A stretch of DNA of 64,000 nucleotides, from contig JADPYG010000090.1 in assembly GCA_017654735.1 (NCBI GenBank), positions 496,001 to 560,000 of the forward strand, read 5' to 3'. Of the stretch, positions 23,876-35,360 are shown in pieces; position 1 is the stretch's first letter; each line of letters opens with the position of its first letter. Both the position numbers and the translations under genes were made by a program. The notes beneath the pieces were generated by a model. It worked only from the letters and a program-made list of their open reading frames with translations, ran no database searches and was not told the DNA's origin. The stretch comes from Vishniacozyma victoriae (lineage: Eukaryota; Basidiomycota; Tremellomycetes; Tremellales; Bulleribasidiaceae).

Positions 23876-25678
23876 CTATCCCCTATATTCCGACTTGCCA
23901 GGCATAACCTCCCCTGTACCCCCATCCACTTGACCTCCCGAGGGCGCAAGTGCTGCAACCCTTTTCATCCTCTCTTCCATATCTGCCAGACTGAGTCCGC
24001 AGGCGCAATATCGCCACATGCCCGATTTTCCCTCTGTCCCTTTATCGAACCCCAGGACGATCTTTCGTCCACATAGTTTACATTCTCCTTGTGGGATTGA
24101 GCCCGAAATGTGTTTGTGATGCGCAATGTAGTCTTTGACACTGTAGTATTTATCGCAAATGAAACAGGGATCGTCGGTCCGTTGAGGCGCTACTGTGTCT
24201 TCAATTGTGTCGTACGATGGTAGGTCGACCACGTCGGGTATCAAGGCACAGGATGGAATCATGACCGGCCGTCGAAGGGTGAGAAGGCGTAATTCGGTCT
24301 GAGCAGGATCACATGATTGGCCATAAGCGTCTTCGCCAAAGACCGAGAACCAGACTTTCATCACCAAGTGATGGCTCACTCGAAGCGGCGTGATTGTACT
24401 TCACATCAGCTTGGTCTGACCATGGAAGACAACACGTACCCTAGCGGCGTCGACGGTCGTCCATACTCATCATTAGGTAATCTTCCATTTCCTTCGATCA
24501 CACATGATTCTCCGGGATTCCCACTCCACAACGCACCAGTATGTCTAAGCGTCTCACCAGGAGGAGGTGGTCTTCCCTGCGCACAGAGATCGAAAGTCCT
24601 GGTCCTCACTACCGGTTTGGCATCTGCTGGATCACGAGGCGATGTAAGGCTTGTAGTCTGCTCCAGGGATACTGCGATTGCGTGGACTGTTGTATGTGGT
24701 GCAGGGTCGGGAAAGACCAGTCTGTAATTGAACAGTGCGCAGATTGTCCACTATCAAGTCAGCCAGGAATCACACGAGGCCGACTAACGATATCGGAAGT
24801 GTAGTGCTGATTGTAGACACCTAATCCAGGTGTAACACCCTCCCCCTTGAGATCTAGATTGATAACCCCCTCTCCCGGATTCTCATGAACCACCATACAA
24901 GTCCTCTTTCCCTTGACAATCTCGACAGTATCCTCATAAGGCGGTGTATGAGTTCCACTGACCACAGGAGTCAAAGGTGCTCCCGAAGTCGAGGATTCTG
25001 CGTAACTCGGCATACGCGAGCTTGAGGCAGAATTGGATTCCGCATAGCTGGGCATACGGGAACTGGGGCCAGAGCTCACTTCTACCAGACTGGGAACTCG
25101 AGAGATGATAGGTCGAGGTGAAGAAGTCCTTGTGACTGCACGAGATCGGGATGGTGTAATGATTTCAATGACGGCGAATATCGTATGTGTTACCCTGCCC
25201 TCTGGATGAAAATCGTGGGCTGCCAATGTTCTAGGTACCCTTATCCTCCAGTCGAATCTAGGATCAGCTTATCCTCACAAAGTTGTTGGTAGACATACGC
25301 ATGAGCGCCTTCCTCCAGCACCATTCCAGAAGTGACATCCACTGCAGCCTCAAAGATTGTATCTTCCTCATCCTTCCTCCCCGGACCCAGATCTAATGTT
25401 GAGATAGTAACCAACCCAGCTCTTATCGATTTAATCCGCCTAGGCCCACTCCCAGCCGCCAAAGTCACTTCAATTCGACCATTGAGTAGTACAGTATCTT
25501 CATAAGCACTGCTGCCCGTTGGAAAAGTTTGAACACCATCCGGAGGAGTAAGATAAAAATCGCCAGCGGGGGGATGGAGGTGAGTGATAGATACGGGAGA
25601 GACAGGTGATCGAGCTGGCGACTGGTCTCGAGACCGTGAACGTGATCGAGAAGGCGAGAAGAACCTTCGAAAGGCCAT
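23876..25678 (-). CDS. Arrestin-like protein with C-terminal Cys-rich domain, paralogue 1
   Basis: The protein opens MAFRRFFSPSRSRSRSRDQ. The beta-rich segments that follow (LLNGRIEVTLAAGSGPRRIK, SIRAGLVTISTLDLG, FDW-R-I-RVPRTLAAHDFHPEG RV, GEGVTPGLGVYN...FNYRLVFPAP, RPPPPG, TPLRVSHHLVMKVWFSVFGE) resemble the two-lobed arrestin/alpha-arrestin fold, including the RVSHHLVMKVWF strand typical of its C-lobe. Past the fold are repeated RMPSYAES segments in the mid-loop, then a C-terminal region with CFIC, HHKH, CKLCGRK and WRYCACGLSLADMEERM. These could form a zinc site. Arrestin-related proteins often direct ubiquitin ligases to transporters; that role is inference. It is a tandem paralogue of 25927-27726. 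Confidence 0.75.
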
Positions 25679-25926
25679 TGTTGTGTAGTGTAGCTATAGC
25701 TATGTGCCAAGCATGTAGAGATAAGGAAAGTGTAAAGCGGAAATGAGAATGTTGATTTATTTTAACTCTATCCGGGTTTTGCGGGATATCTCAGCACGTG
25801 ATATTGCTTGGGTATGTCACCATAAGGCAAAGGCTGCATGCATCAATGTATGGGACTGCAGCTGTACAACAAGGTCTAGAATTCTATGGTCACAAGCAGC
25901 GTCTATCACGAGTTGAAAATGCAAGT

Positions 25927-27726
25927 TTACGACCTCTCAGGAGCTCTCGAGCGCGACCGAGACTCATCCCTCCCCTCTTCCTTGGGCAGAACCCCCTCAA
26001 CAATAGCCCCTTCAGCCGTATCAACCTTCTTCATCCTCTGCTCCATCTCACTCAGACTCAGTCCGCACGCGCAATCTCTCCACATTCCCGATCCTGGTAG
26101 TACGAAGTTCTTTCCGCAGATCTTGCATTCTCCCTCTGGAAGTTGACTTGGGGAGTCTGAATGATAACGTTGTTTGGCGAGTTGCATTTTGGCTTTGTAG
26201 TCGTTTGGTGAGATATTTCGGCGGCATAAGACACATGGAAGGTCTGTTCTGGTAGGAATTGATGTGGTTTCTGTGCTTTCATCTGGATATCAGAAGCTTT
26301 CAAGAGAAAAGTAGGATATGCTTACAGGTTGGTAGGTCGACAAATTCGGGAATGAGGGCACACTATAGTCAGCATTATGATCGGGAGTTAGGACTTACGG
26401 AAGGAATCATGACCGCTTTACGCAGTGTCAAAGTCCTCACTCGAGTCTTATACTCTTCACACGCATTTCCCCATTCATCCTCCCCTTGGACAGAGAACCA
26501 TACCTCCATCACAAGGGAATGAGTTACTCTTAGAGGTGTCTGGATCCTGTTTGTTAGATCTGCCTATTATTCAAACTTACCCTTCAGGAGTAGACGGTCT
26601 ACCAAATTCATCATCTGGTAGTCGGGCATATCCTTCAATATCACAGAACTCCTTCTCGTCCCCTCGCCATATGGCTGGTACATCTTTACCAAGGCGTTGC
26701 TGGGGATGAGGTGCTTTTCCCAAAGCTAAGACTTCGAATGCACGTAAGCGTGATATCGGTGCTGAGGTGCCTTCGCGGGGTGAAGTGATATTTGTACTTT
26801 GTTCGAGGAATATGCGGACCGCGTAGATAGTAGCTAATGACGAAGGATCGGGTATCGTTAATTGATATTTGAACAGTGCGCATACCGACCACTGGTCATC
26901 AGTATCACCAAGCAACACAAGGATAGACTTACCACATCAGAAGTGAACCTGAGATTATACACTCCAAGTCCCGAGACTCCTCCTTCACCTCTCAAATCCA
27001 AATCTGCAGTTCCCCCTCCTGGTAATTCATGAATGACCATCAAACTCCTTTTCCCCTCAAACCGCCCCTTGAGCATAGGTACCCTCTCAGGTTTCTCGTC
27101 CATATATTCAGGTGGTTTCTCCCCCAACGGACTGGTTATAGGCGTATGTGTCGGCGAGCCTGGACGAGAGGGAGGAGCACTCGTATCACGCGACATGCCT
27201 CGTCGGGGGGATGCGGCTCGGCGTCTTCCTCTTGGGGATTCTCCTTCGACCTCTGCAAATAGATTATGGACGACTTTACCCTCTGTGTGCCAGTCATGAG
27301 CAGCTAAGGTGCGGGGTATACTCAATGTCCAGTCGAAGCTACCTTTAGCTCATGCCTTCCACTCACAGCACTGATAGCTCACAATTGAGAACCTTCGTCC
27401 AAAATTGTTCCCTCGCCAAGTTCAACCATCCGCTCGAAAATCACATCCTCTTCCTTACCCCTCTTTTGCCCCAGATCCAGCGTCGAGATAGTCCTGATGC
27501 CCACTCTAATGCTCTTTACCCGCCGTCGCCCACTTCCAGAAGGTAAAAATACCTCTAGTCGACCACCATATGGTACTTCGGGGTAGTTTACGGCCGATGG
27601 AGCCGATGGCGATGGGAGGTAGATACCGCCGAATGCATGGACATGGTGCGTGATTTTAACATTCTGAAATGATGCCGGAGAGGGTGAGCGCGAGCTGGAC
27701 GCCGAGAAGAGTTTGAGGATGGCCAT
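25927..27726 (-). CDS. Arrestin-like protein with C-terminal Cys-rich domain, paralogue 2
   Basis: It has the same layout as its downstream neighbour: MAILKLFSASSSRSPSPAS, GGRLEVFLPSGSGRRRVKSI, SIRVGIRTISTLDLGQKRG, FDWTLSIPRTLAAHDWHTEG KV, GLGVYNLRFTSDV, KYQLTIPDP, TPLRVTHSLVMEVWFSVQGE, ALIPEFVDLPTYES, then CVLCRRN, CKICGKN and WRDCACGLSLSEMEQRM. The shared CACGLSL-x-x-MEQRM block and matching intron sites show a tandem duplication. The mid-loop differs: the RMPSYAES repeats are absent here and there is a PPEYMDEKP patch that could serve as a PPxY ubiquitin-ligase docking motif (PPEY). The start at 27726 gives the same N-terminus as paralogue 1; an in-frame ATG exists at 27819. Confidence 0.75.
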
Positions 27727-27845
27727 GCTACGATGTGTGAAAGAGGTGATTGACTTTCTCAGTTTACCGGACCGAGTTGGTTCAAGGCCAGGCACGATCA
27801 CGTTGTAAGGGGGAACCACTATACGCTCATATGCATAGCGCTAAT

Positions 27846-30800
27846 CTACAGATCTACCAAGGTCTCCAGCTTTCTTTTCCTCCTGAGCCGCTCAACTCGT
27901 TCGTAATCGATTTGTGAGCCGTCATCAGATCTGAGAATCAGCCACAGCGCCATGACTGAGGGGATTGACTTACAATCGGTATAACTCAGCGCATCGTTAT
28001 TGGAATCCTCCACCAGCTGATTGGCGAATTCAATCTCCATACCATCCATATTCTGACGAACAATGATGATGGGAAGGGAATGTCCAGTAAGTCGTTCGAG
28101 GTGGGTGATGATATTTCGAAGCTGCGTCGACAGCAACGTCGGCAATTTTGGTAATTTCGTCATTCGCACGTCCAGCTCTTCGGGCGACTCGACGCCATAC
28201 AAGTCGTCGAGAATTTGAGGCGAGACAGCTCCACCAAACCACAACATGATTGTTTCGCCGTTTGCTGCACATCAGCTGACTTCTTGGCCGGTTTGCAGGA
28301 CTCACAAAGTAGGTAGGCACCCTCGGCTACCATGTATGCATAACTCGCCCGCATGAAAGCAGGTAGCTTCAGCTTGCCCTTCGCGTCCAAGAAACCGACG
28401 TCGGAAGAGAGATCGTGGACAGCCAGCATACGTGGATACAGAAGAGTCATAATGCCATTGACGGATAACGAGCGAAATACTCGCATGTAATGCGCTCGTA
28501 CATCGCATGTGACGTTGCCGCCTGGAAATTAGCCCCGCTGTCAGAGGTGGACTCACCTTTTAGCGCTTTTGACTTCAGCATACACAATGTGTATAGCGGG
28601 AGCATCTTGAAGCCCTCGGGCAGGATGAGCTACTAGTCAGCTGTTTCCCAACCATCAGACACAGGTAGCTTACCTGACCAGGCTGTACTGCAGGAGCACA
28701 GTGTTTCCGGTACATCAATAGCACCTTGTTACATCGATCACCAAGCGCTTTCCTGATATCCTTCAAAGACCTAGATGCCATCTGAGAGACCGCTATCAAT
28801 CAGCTTCTCTCGTCCACTGTCGACTCACCATCTTTCATGAATACCGCAACACTGGCATCCAAATCGGCGAACCGGAAGACATTGCCAATCATACTCGTAG
28901 CTCCGAAGGACAAGTTCAGACATCGCACTCGTCTCTCTCCATTCGAGCTGGTATACAGTACTGCTACCTGGATGTAGGCGGGTTGACGATCATCAAGTCG
29001 TGTACTCTCGTGCTTTAGAATAGCAGCGAAAGCCTTTTCATCGTCAATTGTCCCAAACTCGAGATCCGTCAGAGATCGCTGATAGAAATGACCAATGTGG
29101 TCTGCCACGCGGAGACCGTTGGAGCAGCGGACTCGGATGGTTGCGTTGTAAACTGTTTCACGGATTGCGACACGTTTGATTTCGTCGTATAGCATATCGC
29201 GGTCTCGACCCGGCTGGAATTTTGGGTGGAAAAACACTTCTCCACCGGTAGTAGCTGATAGGGTCGACATGGTAGCGACATCGGTGTACTGGTCGGGGAA
29301 GAGGAAAGCATTGACCCCGACACCAGTTTCGGCGAGCTCTTCCGCTACAATTCGCCAATATGGATGACCGACTGTAAACAAATTACGTTCCTTGTCGGTG
29401 TTGTATATCGTCGGATCGTCTCGCATTTGTAGTTTGCCAGCACCAAAAGTGGGTAATGCCGATAGGAAGAGATTGATTTGACCACCGACCATACGCTGAT
29501 ATCAGCTCCATCGTCTACATCAAGACGTACCAGGCCCGCCAGTGCGCCTTTCAGTGCTGATCCAGCCGCCACACGGTTCCCGTCGGGCTCATTCTCCATC
29601 ATAGCCGGCAGCATGTTTAGCAGCTTCTCGACATTTGACCTGAAGTAAGCGAGGCTCCGCATGCTCTTGACCGAGACGTACCTGGACTGTGTTGGGTTGA
29701 CTAGATAGCCATTAATGAGCGGGCAGTACATGTCGTCTAAATCGGAAACGACCAGGAGTGAAGGTGACGAGATATCGGGCTACTTTGTGAGCTCAGATCC
29801 CGATAGGTAATAAGACGTACCGATAGATTCCAGAAGCCTATCGTCTCTGCTACGGTGACGATTGCTATACGTTCATCCGCCCCAATCGTATCCTCATCCA
29901 CTTCTTCACTCTCACCCTCGGTCTCTCCATCCTGTTCCGACTTCGCTTTGGAGCCATACAAAGCCCTGCGTATACCCTCACAGACTTCCCGAACAATCCC
30001 TCGATGAACACTAGGCCCACTGACATCGATAACGAAGACTCGTCCTAAGGGTCTTGGCTTCCTTAATCGCTTTTCCTCCTTCTTTCTCTCCTTTTCTCTC
30101 TCGCGGTACCCTGGCGCTGGGCTTGGTCCGCGTGTTCCGGTCGGTGTTTGACCGAGTGATTGTTGTAGACCGCCAAGGAGGTCGGAAGCTGTGGATGTCA
30201 AGGCGTCACTTGCAGCCGCCAGGTTGGCGGCGGATCCATCATCTGCCACATCGAGAAGAGAAGCCTCGGTTTGAATTGCCCAATAATCGCGAGGAACCGC
30301 AAAATCGACTGTGCCGTGTAATAATTCTGGGCGGTCCTGATGATCGGTTCTCTGGCCTGTCGAGGATAGATGGCAGTAATAGTTCGGATGAACTGTCGTC
30401 TCAGCTGACACCCTTCCGGCCATAAATGAGATAGTAGCTTACCAGGATTTGAAGCATTGCAGAGGTTACACATCCATTTCTGACCGCCGTCCGTGAACCT
30501 CGCCCAGGGGTTGATATATCCTCTACACTTGTCACATCTAGGTGGTCCCTCATCTTCCGCCGGATTTGCCGGACGATCAAAAGCACTCTGTCCGGTTGTC
30601 CAGCTTGATACTAGGGGAATTGGCGCTTCGTCGTATCGTAATTGAGCGAACGGCTGGACAATGACGGCCATGGGCAAAGCTGTCGTTTCGAGTAGCTGAG
30701 CATTGGAAGGTACAGTCATGAGTGTCGGCCTGAGATGACGTGGTAGGGAATTGCCTGAGGTCAGCTCAATTCCGGACTAGTAGACATACCTTGATCTACC

Positions 30801-31318
30801 CCTCGGTAATCCGTTCCTGCTAGCGGCATCACCCCACGAGGCTCACAACTCAGAAAGTCATCGTCGTCATATAGATTCTGGTCCAATTGCTGATCAATGA
30901 CTGGGTTTGGCACTTGACTTGGATCAATCCTGACCCTCGGTCCAGCCATCTGTGGACCGGAACTATGAGGAGGTGCCGGAATATGTTTCGCTGGCGGGAC
31001 AAAGTGTTGCGGTTGCTGATGTAACTGGGGTTGCTGGAATTGCTGGAATTGCTGGAATTGCTGAGGTTGTGGAGGTTCGTCATCGCCATAATATCGTTGA
31101 CGAGGTTGTTGGGGTGGAGCGTACTCCCCTGTAGGTGCTGGTGCTGGCCTGTCGTTGCCTTGTTGGTGTTGAGGTACTTGGTTTGGATCATTTTGGTACC
31201 CGCCCTGTTGGTTGTATGGTGGTTGTGGGGATGTGGACTGCTGGTATCCAGACTGCTGCCCTTGAGTGGCGGGCGCTGTTAGACTTGGGTCTACCGCATA
31301 TCTTGATCTAGGCGGCAT
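27846..31318 (-). CDS. SEC24: COPII inner-coat cargo adaptor Sec24
   Basis: Sec24 pairs with Sec23 on ER exit sites and selects cargo for COPII vesicles. The protein starts MPPRSRYAVDPSL (31318) with a long Gln/Pro/Gly-rich region, then TDYRGVDQGNSLPRHLRPT LMTVP, the zinc ribbon CDKCRGYINPWARFTDGGQK WMCNLC, FDRPANPAEDEGPPRC, the trunk vWA-type domain (FVIDVSGPSVHRGIV), the beta-sandwich and helical domain (LRVADHIGHFYQRSLTDLEF, FMKDGESTV...MASRSLKDIRKALGD) and the gelsolin-like end near YPRMLAVHDLSSD and LSYTDY...RRKRKLETLVDL. About eight exons. Upstream in-frame ATGs to 31399 exist but the extra residues look like UTR. A 9-base repeat (31031-31057) encodes a QFQ-type run in the N-terminal region. 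Confidence 0.93.
31031..31057. repeat. 9-base tandem repeat inside SEC24
   Basis: TTGCTGGAA repeats three times with a degenerate fourth copy (TTGCTGAGG). On the minus strand it encodes Phe-Gln-Gln units in the disordered N-terminus. Confidence 0.9.
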
Positions 31319-31576
31319 GATTATGTGTGACGGGGTGGTGTACTCTATCAGAGTGGTTGTAGGTGTAAGGTATAAGGTACATACAAACGCGTGCTTCATT
31401 AAATGGTAGGATTAAATAGATGAGGTACAGCCACGGATGTTTCCGACGTAGCTATGACGATCTTTCTACTTAAATAGCTGTGAATTACCTTATCGCCTCC
31501 AACGAGACTAGAGACTATAAACGTTCTCGTGATAACCCATCACATGCGGTATCTAGAAGGCTGGAACACTATCAAT
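31319..31576. promoter_or_regulatory. Divergent promoter region SEC24 / GYP7
   Basis: A 258-base gap separates two divergent trafficking genes. I see no strong single motif; shared control is only inferred from position. Confidence 0.35.
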
Positions 31577-34500
31577 ATGAGAATCAATGATACCCCAGCA
31601 GAGGTATGCTCTTCGCTGAAAACTATCGCTGACTCCACAGGACGCTCACTCCGACGGGTCGGCTTCTCTTATAGATGTACCCCGCTCGACGAACGAGCCG
31701 GTAAGCCCGAATGCAGCTTCACTACAAGATGATTTCGAGCATCTGTCATTCACCTCGTCCCACACTACCGACAAGAAGGCTCGTTTAGTGTACTGCAAAT
31801 CGCATGTAGCGATTCATCCCACGACATTCAATAAAGATAATCTTTCGGGCTACCTCGGCCTGGTGGAGGTGGATGCGAGCGATGTACCCAGGGTCGATAC
31901 CGATAGTGATGGGAATGTCAAATCGGCTCAAAAGGGAAAGAAGGAATTACTTGTGACATGGGTACCTAACGAGTTATTGGAGAGAATGGACGAGGCCGAC
32001 CGAGAAGGGTACAAACGAGTTGCCACTGGGTTCAGCCATGGTCCACCAAAGGAGCAGGAGGAGGACGGTATGTCTGCCACTGGTGCTGGTCAGTGATGGT
32101 GCTGATGGGTAGGATTCGTGTTCGTTTCTGTTCCGCCACCCAAGGGCGAGAAGTACGCGTTCTCGGTCTCGGTCAGTTCGCTGTACAGTATTCTCGTTTA
32201 TCCTGTAAGTTGCAGTCTCGGTTTAGCTTCTATGCTAATTATTCAGCCTAGCCTTACTCATTGGTACGGGTCCGCTACCTTCAAGTAAGCTATCCACTTT
32301 CGCGCCTGTAGTCAGCTAACAGGCAGCCTCACTGGCGGTGTATCATTACCTACTCTGTACTTTCACGACGACGAGTCTCCACTACTCAACGCGCCGACAC
32401 CCTCGACTACCGCTCAGCCTACTCCTCGAGCACGATGGGGATTCCCGCCTTTCCTGAGCCTTCTTCAGGCAAACACTACCGTCCTGCGCTCGAGCTTGCT
32501 CAACCCTCGAAATAGCCACGGAGCCGAATTATGGCTCGTCAATCCCAGCAAAGCCGATAGAGAAGTCCACGAAGTCAGTGTGGACGAGCCCGTCTCACAA
32601 CATCGTCGAGCAGCCAGTACCGACCAAGCTCGATCACCTTCCGTTCCTTATCCACCCAAAGCAACCTACCCGAACTCAGCGGTACTCGGAGCCACTTCAC
32701 CCAAGCAGTCCCTCTTGACTTCTTTATCGACCTTGACCAATTTCTCTCGCAAAGCGGCACAGCAAGTCTTGGCTCATCCCCTCGCTCAGCCCATGTTACC
32801 CCATCTACCCCCTGCCGTGAAGAGCTTCGTCAACGTATCCGGAGAATGGGAGAGGCCAGGTCGCAGGCCACCAAGGACAGGCCGAGGTGGGGAGGTGGAA
32901 AACGAGTTTGACTCGGCTCGTTTGTATCTCGCAAGATGGGCTCGCGTGGTCGCGGAAGAGGGCGAGAGGGCACGCCGTACAGAACGAAATACCGAGATTG
33001 ACGATGAAGTCCGAGTCGGCTCGAATGACTTGGCTTCGTCCCTGGGTGTATTCTCATTACTCACAAGTCCGAATTCGAAACGGCCAATACCACACCCGAC
33101 GAGAGAACCACAACATCCAATCACCGCTGAGGACTGGAGTGATTTCGCTGCTCAAGGCCGAGATGAATTATATGTAAGGCGCGAGATCTTTAGGCGGGGA
33201 TTCAACGATAGTCCGGAACCTGAGCAGAAGCAGACGAGACGTGAAGGATGGGAGATCCTGCTTGGAGTCCTGCCTTGGGACGAGGGAGGACTAGGAGGTG
33301 GTGCTTCAGGCAAAGCAACACGGTTGGCGGCGAGGACAGCGATGCGACAGAGCAAGAGGGAGGAGTATACGAGAATGAAGCATTCCTGGAAGACTCAACT
33401 CAATGCCGGGCAGCATCAGGAAGAATGGAAAGAGGAATGGCACCGGATCGATGTGAGTCGCACTTCGTCAATCCTGTCAGGATGCAACTGATGATAGGTC
33501 GATTGTAGAAGAACAGATAGATCTCAGGCAATCTACTCCGTACCCCCCGAAACTGTCAGGGCAGGAGATCAAGAAAAAGAAGCAGGCGGTGCAGGAGCTG
33601 GCTGGGACGGTGTAGGCGAGGAGGAAGAAGGAGGAATGGCTGGCTTGAACCGTAATATCGCCGCTTTGAGGACGATCTTGATGACTTATCACACCCAATA
33701 TCCCGATCTTGGATACGTTCAAGGTAGGTCATTCAGTGTGACACACGCTGACGAATAGGCATGTCGGACTTGTTAAGCCCGATTTATATGGTCTTCGATG
33801 CAGATGAGGCGGATTCCTTCTGGGGTCTAGTTGGAGTTATGAAGATGATGGTGAGTTTCCGATAACGGCCTCACTGACTATCAGGAAACAAATTTCCTAC
33901 GAGACCAGAGCGGTATGAAGCGACAGCTTAGCACTTTGCAGCAACTTATCGCTGTGATGGACCCAGAACTTCACGCCCACCTTGAAAAGACTGGATCTTT
34001 GAATCTGTTCTTCTGCTTCCGTTGGATCCTCATCTCGTTCAAGCGGGAGTTTGCATTTGATCAAGTCATCCGACTATGGGAGGTACGTCAACAGATACCA
34101 AGGACGAATTAAGCTGACATGGTAGGTGTTGTGGACTAATTACTATTCCAACCAATTTGTCCTGTTCGTCGCTCTCGCTGTCCTCCAATCCCATCGCGAT
34201 GTAATCCTTCGGTATCTCACCGAATTCGACGAAGTCTTGAAATACGCCAACGACCTTTCCGGCACCATCGACCTAGATACAACCCTAGCCCAAGCTGAAG
34301 TTCTATTCCTCTCCTTCAGAGGCTTGATAGAAGATGTCGATCACGACACAGCAGCAGACGCTGCGGGCGATCAAGGTCTGAGACGAAGAAGAGGCAGTTC
34401 GGCAAGTCATAAGTCGATGTTAGACGACAAAGCCAGATCGAAAGTAGTCGCTCCTGCTCTGAGAGATTTGCTGGCTCACTGGGGATCCGAAGAGGACGAA

Positions 34501-34605
34501 AGCCCGGTACTGGTTGAGACTTCCCTCAATGCTGGTCCATCAAGATCTACGGCTACGCAGGGCAGATCGATCTGGCTTCAGAATACCAATATCCCATTCA
34601 TGTAG
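31577..34605 (+). CDS. GYP7: Rab/Ypt GTPase-activating protein Gyp7 (TBC1D15-type)
   Basis: GYP7 stimulates GTP hydrolysis on Ypt7/Rab7-type GTPases in vacuole and endosome traffic. Exon 1 is tiny (31577-31603, MRINDTPAE), followed by about nine more. The N-terminal half matches the Rab-binding DUF3548 region of Gyp7 (KARLVYCKSHVAIHPT, GYLGLVEV, ELLVTWVPNELL). The TBC domain follows: GREGW-type start (RREGWEILLGVLPWD), the arginine-finger motif IDVDCRRTDR, LMTYHTQYPDLGYVQGMSDL LSPI (with the YVQG glutamine finger), DADEADSFWGLVGVM, LFFCFRWILISFKREFAFDQ and RLWEVLWTNYYSNQF. Both catalytic fingers are intact, so it should be active. The C-terminal tail is charged. Confidence 0.93.
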
Positions 34606-35360
34606 CATACGATGTGATTTCTTGCTCAATTTTGTACTACAGATAGGTTGTATTCCAAGTAAGATAAGGATGTAATGATGAATACACGTTGACCCCCAAA
34701 ATCGACCCCTTATCACCGCGAAACTACCTCCTCATCAATACTTAGAACACTGCTCCTCCTTCTCCGAGCCAAGATCCCCAGGTCTCATGAATAGACCGTA
34801 TCGGCTTATTTTTATATCCTGTGCCGATCTCGCATCCAAAAATGTGAATCTATCATAGTGCCCCCTCGCGGACCCCAATAAAGACCCGCAGAAATGAGCC
34901 GAGAGTTACAGCACGAGGGTTTGTTCTTTTCCCCCACCAAGCCAAGTCAGGCACTGAGATCCGACTAGTTCGTGAATATCGCCGATTGAAGCGGACGGCA
35001 ACAGACGACTCCTTCACAGGTTTCACCAGTGGTTACGCGCAGGTTAAAGACGGTCAATATATTGACATGTGGGGGGTTAGGTTGTGGGCGGAACGCTTAC
35101 TTTCTCTAAAAATAAGGCTCATTCAACGGCTAATAACGGTCCTTTACAACAGGAACGCGTGATCGTATCCCAAATCAAGGTGGGGCCAGTGCGGCTCCTC
35201 ATCAACATTCAATCTCGGCATTTTACTTGCGCACTACGTACGACGGCTCTGAACGGGCCGTTTCAGAGACCGATGAACTGATAGGTAATGGGCTCCATGG
35301 TACTTATACCCCGCTCCACTTGGGAACTAATGGCACCCCTCGACCACAAACCCACTCAAG
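34606..35360. other. Intergenic region with G-rich boxes upstream of the MFS transporter
   Basis: This 755-base gap shows no supported gene. It contains a GTGGGG element at 35069-35074 and a CCCCGC (reverse GCGGGG) near 35310. Both fit the SYGGRG consensus of Cre1/Mig1-type glucose repressors, which would suit a carbon-regulated sugar transporter. The motif is short and common, so this is weak evidence. Confidence 0.35.

Noticed and set aside
34606..35360. Transposon or repeat remnant
   Set aside because: No terminal repeats, target duplication or transposase-like frame could be found by eye.
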